A DNA stretch of 64,000 bases from Azospirillum lipoferum 4B. GTDB taxonomy: Bacteria > Pseudomonadota > Alphaproteobacteria > Azospirillales > Azospirillaceae. The first letter of the stretch is position 1, and each line of letters begins with the position of its first letter. The position numbers and the translations under genes were made by a program. Below the pieces are notes generated by a model. The model saw only the letters and a program-made list of their open reading frames with translations, ran no database searches and had not been told where the DNA came from. Shown here in pieces: positions 44,124-53,509 of this stretch. Location of the stretch: NCBI RefSeq assembly GCF_000283655.1, contig NC_016622.1:322501-386500 (forward strand), read 5' to 3'.

Positions 44124-44164
44124 CAACCCGACGCGCCGCCGCCAACCACGCAAGGAGCACGGCC

Positions 44165-45148
44165 TTGCTGCATGTCTTCGTCAATGACGTCGGTCTGCTG
44201 CGCTGGGCCAGAGAGGCCGCGGAGGGGGCGGAGCCGCTGCCCGAGGCCACCGTCTGGCTGGACCTGATCGATCCGACCGCCGAGGAGCTGGCGCGGGCGG
44301 AGGCGCTGATCGGCACCAGCCTGCCCACCCGCGAGCAGATGGCGGAGATTGAGGAGTCGAGCCGCCTGCGGATCGCCGGCGGCGCCCTGACCATGACCGT
44401 CACCGCCCTGGTCTGGGCCGACACCGACGAGCCGCGCATCGCAACGGTCAGCTTCGTGCTGGCCGGGCGCCGGCTGGTCACCATCCACGACATCGATCCG
44501 CAGGCCCTGCTGGCCTTCCGCCGCCGCGCCTCCCATGGGCAGGTGCCCGCCTCCCGTGGCGAACTGGTTCTGGCGGCGCTGGTGGACGGGATGGTCGACC
44601 GCACCTCGGCCGTGCTGCGGCGGACCGGGGTGGAGCTGGACGTGCTGAACCGCCGCTTCTTCCGCGGGCGCAAGCTGCGCTCGCGTGGCGAGACGCTGGA
44701 CGACGCCCAGACGCTGAAGCGCATCGGCCATGCCGGCCACCTGATCGGCAAGGCCCGCCTCAGCTTGGCCAGCCTGTCGCGCATGACCGATTTCCTGGCG
44801 CGCGGCGACGGCTGGAACTCCGGCAAGGCGACACGGCGCTGGGCCAAGACGACGCTGCAGGACCTGCGCGGGCTCGACCAGTATGCCCGTTTCCTATCCG
44901 GCAAGGTCGCGTTGGCGCTGGACACTGCGCTGGGCCAGATCAATGTGGAGCAGAACGAGATCGTCAAGATCGTCTCGGTCCTGACCGTCCTGCTGTTCCC
45001 GCCGACCCTGGTCGCCAGCATCTGCGGCATGAATTTCGAAGAGATGCCGGGGACCGACTCGCCCTTCGGCTATCCCAGTGCCCTGGGGCTGATGCTGCTG
45101 TCGGCATTGCTGCCGATGATCTATGTCCGTCTGAAACGCTGGATGTGA
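44165..45148 (+). CDS. CorA/ZntB-family divalent metal transporter
   Basis: Membrane transporter of 327 residues for Mg2+, Co2+ or Zn2+. Start TTG at 44165 with AAGGAG 7 bases upstream. Large cytoplasmic N-terminal domain, a long helix, then two C-terminal membrane segments: IVKIVSVLTVLLFPPTLVAS and ALGLMLLSALLPMIYVRL. The pore signature GMN is present in SICGMNFEEMPG. The direction of transport and preferred metal cannot be told from sequence. Ends in a short basic tail KRWM. Confidence 0.9.
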   Translation: MLHVFVNDVGLLRWAREAAEGAEPLPEATVWLDLIDPTAEELARAEALIGTSLPTREQMAEIEESSRLRIAGGALTMTVTALVWADTDEPRIATVSFVLAGRRLVTIHDIDPQALLAFRRRASHGQVPASRGELVLAALVDGMVDRTSAVLRRTGVELDVLNRRFFRGRKLRSRGETLDDAQTLKRIGHAGHLIGKARLSLASLSRMTDFLARGDGWNSGKATRRWAKTTLQDLRGLDQYARFLSGKVALALDTALGQINVEQNEIVKIVSVLTVLLFPPTLVASICGMNFEEMPGTDSPFGYPSALGLMLLSALLPMIYVRLKRWM

Positions 45149-45197
45149 CGCGCGTTCCATACAGTATGGCCGGCGGATCGTTCGCAGTTCTTTCCTT

Positions 45198-45226
45198 TTG
45201 ACAGGGGCCGTCCGTCCCGGCAGGAT
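45198..45226 (+). promoter_or_regulatory. Candidate promoter of the thiC transcript
   Basis: A consensus -35 TTGACA (45198-45203) is followed after 17 bases by CAGGAT, a poor -10. A start near 45233 would fit the 5' edge of the TPP riboswitch. Given at low confidence because of the weak -10. Confidence 0.4.
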
Positions 45227-45237
45227 GGGCGCATTCC

Positions 45238-47205
<1,968 letters not shown>

Positions 47206-47220
47206 GTGAGGTCCCGACAG

Positions 47221-47350
47221 TGATGCCCCCTCCCTAACCCTCCCCCGCTAACGCGGGAGAGGGGACTGCCGCCGCTCCTTCACACAGCTTTCGCAAAGCT
47301 CCTACCCCCTCTCCTGCCGAAGGCGGGGGAGGGATGGGGAGGGGGCATCA
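47221..47350. repeat. CCCTCCC-family palindromic repeat between thiC and the Gre gene
   Basis: 130-bp element with terminal inverted repeats TGATGCCCCC (47221-47230) and GGGGGCATCA (47341-47350). Longer arms read CTAACCCTCCCCCGC and GCGGGGGAGGGATGG, with an inner AGCTTTCGCAAAGCT hairpin. It fills nearly all of the space between two convergent genes and can fold into a long stem. Same family as the element inside glcE. Confidence 0.85.
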
Positions 47351-47360
47351 ACGTCCCCAC

Positions 47361-47912
47361 TCACCCCGCGTACCTGATCTCCAGCACCTCCACCTGCTCC
47401 ATGCCCGCCGGCGTGCGGACGTCGACCATGTCGCCCTCCCGCGCCTTCAGAAGCGCGCGGGCGATGGGGGAGATCCAGCTGACATGGCCGCGGTCGGGAT
47501 CGACCTCGTCGGCGCCGACGATGGTGATGGTGTTCTCGGATCCGTCCTCGCGGGCATAGGTGACGGTGGCGCCGAAGAAGATCTGTTCGCGGTTCTTCTG
47601 GTCCTGCGGGTTGACAACCACCGCCGATTCCAAGCGCTTGTTCAGGAAGCGGATGCGGCGGTCGATCTCGCGCAGGCGCTTCTTGCCGTAGAGATAATCG
47701 CCATTCTCCGACCGGTCGCCATTGCCGGCGGCCCAGGACACCACCTCCACCACCTTCGGCCGCTCCACCCGCAGCAGGTGGCGCAACTCCTCCTGCATGC
47801 GTTGGAAGCCGGGTGGGGTCATGTAGTTCTTGAAACCCTGCGGAAGAGGTGCCGGATCGTCGAGATCGTCATCGTCTGGCGTGTCGTTCTCGCGGGTGAA
47901 GGCCTTGCTCAT
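47361..47912 (-). CDS. greB: Transcript cleavage factor GreB/GreA family
   Basis: Binds RNA polymerase and rescues backtracked complexes by stimulating RNA cleavage. 183 residues: an acidic N-terminal extension of about 25 residues, coiled-coil region (FQRMQEELRHLLRVERPKVV, GDRSENGDYLYGKKRLREID with the acidic tip DRSEN) and a C-terminal FKBP-like domain (GATVTYAREDGSENTITIVG, ISPIARALLKAREGD). NGDYLYGKKRLREIDRRIRF fits GreB rather than GreA. A TTG/ATG choice is unneeded; ATG at 47912. Confidence 0.9.
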   Translation of the reverse strand: MSKAFTRENDTPDDDDLDDPAPLPQGFKNYMTPPGFQRMQEELRHLLRVERPKVVEVVSWAAGNGDRSENGDYLYGKKRLREIDRRIRFLNKRLESAVVVNPQDQKNREQIFFGATVTYAREDGSENTITIVGADEVDPDRGHVSWISPIARALLKAREGDMVDVRTPAGMEQVEVLEIRYAG

Positions 47913-47956
47913 GGTCCGACCTGTCCTGTGGCAGGAAGATAACGTCCGGGAAAAGG

Positions 47957-47980
47957 AAAAGGCGCCTTGCGGCGCCTTTT
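47957..47980. terminator. Intrinsic terminator downstream of RNase E
   Basis: Perfect palindrome AAAAGGCGCC (47957-47966), loop TTGC, GGCGCCTTTT (47971-47980). It lies 33 bases past the RNase E stop on the minus strand and 45 bases upstream of the greB start, so it ends the rne transcript and isolates greB. Confidence 0.85.
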
Positions 47981-48012
47981 CCCGTTCCAGAGGTCCTAAC
48001 GGGCCGTTCGGC

Positions 48013-51000
48013 TTACCGCTTCCACCAGCCGCGGCGAGGCTTGGCGGAGGTTTCGCCGTTGTCGCCGGCCGCAGCCGGAGCCTCGGCAGGTTCCGGAGCG
48101 GCGGCGGGAGCCGGCTCGGGTGCAGTCGGAGCGGCGGCCGGGGCGGCTTCGGCCGGAGCCTCGGCAGCGGCCTTGCGCTTGCGCGACGCCTTCTTGGCCG
48201 GAGCCGCGTCGGTCGCGACCGCAGCCGGGGCTTCCGCGGCGGCGGCCTTGCGCTTGCGGCCCTTGGCCGGCGCTTCGGCGACGGCAGGCGCGGCAGCGGG
48301 AGCGGCCTCGACCGGGGCTTCGGCAGCGGCCTTGCGCTTGCGCGACGCCTTCTTGGCCGGAGCCTGCTCCGTCACCGGCTCGGCAGCGGCTTCCACCGGC
48401 GCTTCCACCGGAGCGGCGGCCTTGCGCTTGCGGCCCCTGGCCGGCGCTTCGGCGACGGCAGGCGCGGACGCGGCTTCGACCGGAGCCTCGGCAGCGGTCT
48501 TGCGCTTGCGCGACGCCTTCTTGGCCGGAGCCTTCTCGACGGCGGCTTCGGTCGGGGTCGGGGCCGGAGCGGTCACCGGCGGCTCGGTCGCAGGCACCGG
48601 AACAGGGGCCTCTTCCGTGACCGGTGCCGGAGCGCTGTCGCCGGCCAGGATCCAGTCGAGGTCGGACGCCTCGGCCGGAGACTGTGCGGGCGCCTGGGCG
48701 GGAGCGGCTTCGGCCGGAGCGGCAGACGGCTGATCGGCAGCAGTCTCCTCGCCGCCTTCCAGCCCCTCCGCACCCTCGCGGCGGGACCGGCGGCGACCGC
48801 CGCGCTTGCCGCGGCGACGCTTCTTGCGACCCTCGCCATTGCGATCGCCGGCGTCGGCGCCGGTCTCCTCGTCGCCCTCGCCTTCGCCCTCGCCGTCATC
48901 CTCATCCGAGTCGTCGTCTTCGGCCGGCTCGGAGATGGCAGCGTCGGGGATCGCCTCGGCGGCAACCGGCAGGCCGGTCTCGGCCGCTTCGTCGCCCGTC
49001 TCGTCGGACTCCTCGGCGTCTTCGCCCGCACCGGTGGTGTCGCCTTCGACGCGGCCTTCCTCGCGGTCACGGCCCCGGCCACGGCGGCGCCGGCGACGAC
49101 GGCGGCGATCCTCGCCATTGCCATCGCCATTGGCGCCGTTGGTCTCGGCGCGCTCGCCGGTCTCCTCGGCCTGGGCGGTCTCGACGTCGACCTCCTCCTC
49201 GACCGGCTCGACGACCGGCTCAGCGGCGAGCGCACGGTCGGTCTCGGCCATGACACGGTCGGCGCTGACCAGCGGACCGTCCTCGTCGGGCAGCCGGGCC
49301 TTGTTGCGCTCCAGGCGGTGGTCCGGGGCGATCAGGCTGTCGTCGGCCTGGACCATGACATGGAAGCTGTGACGCTCCTCGATCTTGGCCAGTTCACCGC
49401 GCTTCTGGTTGAGGATGTAGAGCGCGATGGAGGTCGGGACGTAGATGGTGATCTCCGCCGACCGCTTGCGGATGCCCTCTTCCTCGATGGCGCGCAGGAC
49501 GTGCAGCGAGGCGGATTCGACCGACCGGACGACGCCGGTGCCCGAGCAGTGCGGGCAGCGCTCGAAGTTGGTCTCCAGCAGCGACGGGCGCAGACGCTGG
49601 CGCGACAGCTCCAGAAGACCGAAGGCGGAGATGCGGCCGAGCTGGATGCGCGCCCGGTCGTTCTTCATCGCCTCCTTCATGCGGCGCTCGACGGCGGCGT
49701 TGTTCCGCGGCTCCTCCATGTCGATGAAGTCGATGACGATCAGGCCGGCCAGATCGCGCAGACGCAGCTGGCGCGCCACCTCGTCGGCGGCCTCCAGGTT
49801 GGTCTTGTAGGCGGTTTCCTCGATGTTGCGCTCGCGGGTCGACTTGCCGGAGTTGACGTCGATGGAGACCAGCGCCTCGGTCGGGTTGATGACGATGTAG
49901 CCGCCGGAGCGCAGCTGCACCACCGGGCTGTGGATGGCGTCGATCTGGGTTTCCACCTGATAGCGGTGGAACAGCGGGATCTGGCTGTCGCGGTACAGCT
50001 GGACGCGCTGGGAATGGCCCGGCATCAGCATGTCCATGAACTCGCGCGCCGTGCGGAAGCCGGCCTCGCCCTCGACCCAGATCTCGTCGATGTCGTTGGA
50101 ATACAGATCGCGGATCGACCGCTTGATCAGGTTCGCCTCTTCATAGATGAGGCAGGGCGCCGACGACTTCAGCGTCTGTTCACGGATGTCGTCCCACAGG
50201 CGCAGCAGATATTCCAGGTCGCGCTTGATCTCGGGCTTGGAACGCTCCAGACCGGCGGTGCGCAGGATGACCGCCATGCCGTCGGGAATGTCCAGGTCGG
50301 ACAGGATTTCCTTCAGGCGCTTGCGGTCGGCCGGGTTGGTGATCTTGCGGGAAATCCCGCCGCCACGGCCGGTGTTGGGCATCAGGACGCAGTAGCGGCC
50401 GGGCAGCGACAGGTAGGTGGTCAGGGCGGCGCCCTTGTTGCCGCGCTCCTCCTTCGTCACCTGCACCAGCAGGACCTGCCGGCGCTTCACCACTTCCTGG
50501 ATCTTGTAGGAGCGCAGCGGGCGCGCGCGGCGGCGCTGGGTCTCGACCTCTTCATCCTCGTCGCCGCCGACCATGTCAGGGGCGTCGGCGGTTTGGGCGG
50601 CGGCCTCGGACGGTGCGGCCTGATCCCCCGAACCGTTCTCCTCGGAACCGTTCTCGTCCTCACCGTCCTCGTCGCCGGCATCCTCGTCGGACGCCTCCGG
50701 CGCGATGGGGGAGGGCATCGGCGACCATTCCTCGACCACCTGCTCGGGGCGGATCGGCTCGCCCATCACGGCGCCGTCGGCGGCGGCCTCGGCCCGGGCT
50801 TCCGCCTGTTCCTCCAGCCGGCGCTCTTCGGCCAGCAGGGCCTCGCGGTCGGCGACGGGGATGCGGTAATAGTCGGGATGGATTTCGGAGAAGGCGAGGA
50901 AGCCATGGCGGTTGCCGCCATATTCCACGAAGGCCGCCTGGAGCGAAGGCTCGACCCGCGTCACTTTCGCGAGGTAGATGTTGCCCTTCAGCTGCTTGCG

Positions 51001-51102
51001 GCTGGCGATCTCGAAGTCGAGTTCTTCCAGCCGGTTACCATTGACCACGGCGACCCGGGTTTCTTCCGGGTGCGTGGCGTCCACCAGCATGCGCTTGGCC
51101 AT
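48013..51102 (-). CDS. rne: Ribonuclease E/G
   Basis: Main endoribonuclease of mRNA decay and rRNA processing. 1029 residues. The S1 domain begins near residue 36 and is interrupted by an acidic insert (about residues 105-190, rich in Glu/Asp). Catalytic DNase-like domain has SIDVNSGKSTRERN and LAGLIVIDFIDM with metal-binding Asp residues, then the Zn-link CPHCSGTG. The C-terminal half is disordered: basic RRRRRRGRGRD, acidic blocks, then repeats of KKASRKRKAAAEAPVEAA and ARGRKRKAAA, and the final PRRGWWKR. These would bind RNA and degradosome partners. A leader of about 400 bases separates the proposed promoter from the ATG. Confidence 0.96.
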   Translation of the reverse strand: MAKRMLVDATHPEETRVAVVNGNRLEELDFEIASRKQLKGNIYLAKVTRVEPSLQAAFVEYGGNRHGFLAFSEIHPDYYRIPVADREALLAEERRLEEQAEARAEAAADGAVMGEPIRPEQVVEEWSPMPSPIAPEASDEDAGDEDGEDENGSEENGSGDQAAPSEAAAQTADAPDMVGGDEDEEVETQRRRARPLRSYKIQEVVKRRQVLLVQVTKEERGNKGAALTTYLSLPGRYCVLMPNTGRGGGISRKITNPADRKRLKEILSDLDIPDGMAVILRTAGLERSKPEIKRDLEYLLRLWDDIREQTLKSSAPCLIYEEANLIKRSIRDLYSNDIDEIWVEGEAGFRTAREFMDMLMPGHSQRVQLYRDSQIPLFHRYQVETQIDAIHSPVVQLRSGGYIVINPTEALVSIDVNSGKSTRERNIEETAYKTNLEAADEVARQLRLRDLAGLIVIDFIDMEEPRNNAAVERRMKEAMKNDRARIQLGRISAFGLLELSRQRLRPSLLETNFERCPHCSGTGVVRSVESASLHVLRAIEEEGIRKRSAEITIYVPTSIALYILNQKRGELAKIEERHSFHVMVQADDSLIAPDHRLERNKARLPDEDGPLVSADRVMAETDRALAAEPVVEPVEEEVDVETAQAEETGERAETNGANGDGNGEDRRRRRRRRRGRGRDREEGRVEGDTTGAGEDAEESDETGDEAAETGLPVAAEAIPDAAISEPAEDDDSDEDDGEGEGEGDEETGADAGDRNGEGRKKRRRGKRGGRRRSRREGAEGLEGGEETAADQPSAAPAEAAPAQAPAQSPAEASDLDWILAGDSAPAPVTEEAPVPVPATEPPVTAPAPTPTEAAVEKAPAKKASRKRKTAAEAPVEAASAPAVAEAPARGRKRKAAAPVEAPVEAAAEPVTEQAPAKKASRKRKAAAEAPVEAAPAAAPAVAEAPAKGRKRKAAAAEAPAAVATDAAPAKKASRKRKAAAEAPAEAAPAAAPTAPEPAPAAAPEPAEAPAAAGDNGETSAKPRRGWWKR
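48130..48560. repeat. Coding repeats in the RNase E C-terminal tail
   Basis: The block encoding KKASRKRK (CTTGCGCTTGCGCGACGCC on the plus strand) occurs four times (about 48173, 48332, 48500 and similar positions), alternating with blocks encoding GRKRKAAA. The units are similar at DNA level, so the tail length is likely variable between strains. Confidence 0.7.
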
Positions 51103-51517
51103 ATACGGTCCTCAACGGCGCGACCCAGGGAACCCGCGCGACCGGTCGGGCCGCCTGGACGCAGCGTCTGTTGTGGGCGAAGCATACGGCACGACGGACC
51201 GGAACCGCCGAACGGCGCTGACGAGAGCAGCCAGGACGGCCCGGTCGACACGCGCCGGGCTGCCGCCTTGCGGCCACAGCCAGCTTCGAGGTTTCGTCCT
51301 CTCACCGCCAATCCGAACGCGCCACCCCGCGACGTCCCTCCGGCGCAAATGGCCGGACAGGCGGTGTCGGAGGCGACGCCGCAGCCCCTTGGACGGCCCC
51401 GTGACCGGCGATCGGCTGGCCTCCGGATCGATGGAATCGAGTACCGGGGATCAGCGAATCGGCGCTCACCTTGGGAGTCCGACCCGAATCTGGCGAATTG
51501 CGGTCTGTCGCAAAGAT
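51103..51517 (-). other. Long 5' leader of RNase E
   Basis: About 410 bases with no supported gene between the proposed rne promoter and its ATG. In well-studied bacteria the long rne leader mediates autoregulation by RNase E; whether this leader acts likewise is an inference. ORFs across this stretch in other frames lack ribosome-binding sites. Confidence 0.45.
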
Positions 51518-51546
51518 ACCATAGACAAGCGATCCCTCTTGCACAA
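51518..51546 (-). promoter_or_regulatory. Candidate promoter of rne
   Basis: On the minus strand TTGTGC (51546-51541) and TATGGT (51523-51518) are separated by 17 bases. The -10 equals that of the rpmJ promoter; the -35 is moderate. Confidence 0.5.
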
Positions 51547-51720
51547 CGCGGAAATGCGCCGATTCGGCGAACAACTTCGTCCCAGGGAAGCGTAAGCGCG
51601 ACTTTCCCCCGCAACGGCGTGTCGGGCCGCTGCCGGGGAGGCCGCGACTGCGGGGCGCGGGGTCACTGTTGCAGGAACGGCACCCCGGCCCGGAATTGAG
51701 ACCGGCTGTGACGTTCCGCG

Positions 51721-51750
51721 TTGAGGGCGTTGAATTGGCTGGGCTATAGC
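51721..51750 (+). promoter_or_regulatory. Candidate promoter of the amidase gene
   Basis: TTGAGG (51721-51726) and TATAGC (51745-51750) are 18 bases apart, 38 bases before the amidase ATG. Positions match a sigma-70-type promoter with moderate boxes. Confidence 0.5.
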
Positions 51751-51787
51751 TGGTCGTCCGCCCGCCGTCCGCCACCGGGGAGACACG

Positions 51788-53299
51788 ATGCAACGGCCGC
51801 CCAGCCTGCCGACCGCCGCCATGCCCGACCGTCTGCCGACTGCCGCCCATCCCAAATGCCGGGTCGGGCGCGGCGCCGTGACGCGGGGGCTTGCGCGTGC
51901 GATGGGCGTGGTGCTGCCGGTCCTGCTGGCCCTGGTGCTTCTCGCCGGTCTTCCGGCCCTGGCGCAGACCACGGCGGCGCTGCCGTCCCCGCCGCCGCGC
52001 ACCGCGGTGATCGATGCCCGGCTGGGTATCCATCCCGACAAGACCCGCTTCGTGCTGGAGGTGAGCGACCCGGTGTCCTTCAGCGTGTCGCTGGCCTCCG
52101 ACCCCTACCGGATCATCGTCGACCTGCCCGATCTGGTCTGGCCGGGCGGATCGCTGCCGGTGGAGGGCAAGGGGGTGGTGGCGCGCTACCATCATTCGGC
52201 AGGCGGACCGCGCGGCACGCGCCTGACCTTCGAGACGGTCGGTCCGGCCAAGCTGCGGGAAGGCTACATGATCCCGCCGCGCGACGGCCGCCAGCCGCGC
52301 CTTGTCCTCGACCTGGAAAAGACGACGGTGGCGGAGTTCCGCCAGCTCGCGGCGGCGTCCGGTGCCAAGACGGGCGCGGGCATGGCGTCCGGCAAGGGCC
52401 AGCTGACGATGAATGCGGTGGTGGCGTCGGCGATGGCCGTTCCGGCGCCCCCTCCCTCCCAGGATGACCCGGCCGCGAGCGGGATCGTCTCCAGCCCGCC
52501 GCCCTTCGCGCCGCTGCCGCCGATCCCGCCGGCGCAGCTGATTCCGGCGGCGTTGCCGTCCGCCCCGCCGCTGCCCGACAGCAAGCCGTCCACCGTGGCG
52601 GAAAAGCCGCTGATCGTGCTCGACCCCGGCCATGGCGGCCAGGATCCGGGCGCCGTCGGCGTCGGCGGCATCTATGAGAAGGACATCACGCTCGCCGCCG
52701 CCAGGGAGGTGAAGCGCCAGCTGGAGGTGACCGGCCGCTACCGTGTCAGGCTGACCCGCGACGCCGACGTGTTCATCCGACTGCGCGACCGCGTCGCCAT
52801 CGGGCGCGAGGCCGGGGCCGACCTGTTCATCTCGCTGCATGCCGACAGCATCAGCAGCGGCGACATGCGGGGCCTGTCGATCTACACCCTGTCGGACAAG
52901 GCGTCGGACCGCGAGGCGGAGATGCTGGCCGCCAAGGAGAACCGGGCCGACGCGCTGGTCGGGCTCGACCTGTCGGGCGAGAACCCGCTGGTCGCCAACA
53001 TCCTGATCGATCTGGCCCAACGCGATACGAAGAACCATTCCAAGCGTTTCGCGACGCTGGCCCTGCAGAGCCTGGGGCGCGAGGTGCCGCTGATCCCCAG
53101 CAAGCCGCACCGGCAGGCCGGCTTCGCCGTGCTGACGGCGCCCGACGTGCCGTCGGTGCTGGTCGAGATGGGCTATCTGTCGAACCGCAAGGATGCCGGG
53201 CTGCTGGCCTCCGCCGCGCATCGCGAACGGCTGGGCCGCGGGCTGGCCCGCACCATCGACGCCTATTTCCGCTGGCTGCACGGCGCCCAGCGGAGCTGA
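51788..53299 (+). CDS. amiC: N-acetylmuramoyl-L-alanine amidase (AMIN + Amidase_3)
   Basis: Periplasmic zinc amidase of 503 residues that splits peptidoglycan at the septum. The N-terminus has an unusually long n-region before the hydrophobic signal VVLPVLLALVLLAGLPALA (about residues 41-59). AMIN domain at about 70-170 (ARLGIHPDKTRFVLEVSDPV). A Pro-rich linker follows, then the catalytic domain: LDPGHGGQDPGAVG with zinc His, YEKDITL with zinc Glu, LFISLHADS with zinc His, and VLVEMGYLSNRKD with the catalytic Glu. The next gene downstream is PBP1A, a fitting partner. Confidence 0.93.
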   Translation: MQRPPSLPTAAMPDRLPTAAHPKCRVGRGAVTRGLARAMGVVLPVLLALVLLAGLPALAQTTAALPSPPPRTAVIDARLGIHPDKTRFVLEVSDPVSFSVSLASDPYRIIVDLPDLVWPGGSLPVEGKGVVARYHHSAGGPRGTRLTFETVGPAKLREGYMIPPRDGRQPRLVLDLEKTTVAEFRQLAAASGAKTGAGMASGKGQLTMNAVVASAMAVPAPPPSQDDPAASGIVSSPPPFAPLPPIPPAQLIPAALPSAPPLPDSKPSTVAEKPLIVLDPGHGGQDPGAVGVGGIYEKDITLAAAREVKRQLEVTGRYRVRLTRDADVFIRLRDRVAIGREAGADLFISLHADSISSGDMRGLSIYTLSDKASDREAEMLAAKENRADALVGLDLSGENPLVANILIDLAQRDTKNHSKRFATLALQSLGREVPLIPSKPHRQAGFAVLTAPDVPSVLVEMGYLSNRKDAGLLASAAHRERLGRGLARTIDAYFRWLHGAQRS

Positions 53300-53509
53300 G
53301 GCGGGACCGGGCGGCTTACCTCCTCTGCGCGGACACTTTTTCGCGGGCGCCCTCTGCGTGTCACATTTTCCTGACATGACGGGAACGAGGGCGGCACTTC
53401 GCATCGCAGCGGTGTAGGATGCGCCTGCCCTGTCAGCGCGCCTCTCGGACCGGACCCTCGAAGGGCCGGGACCGGAGCGCGTCGTTCGTCGTTTCTTGCG
53501 GGATCGGTC

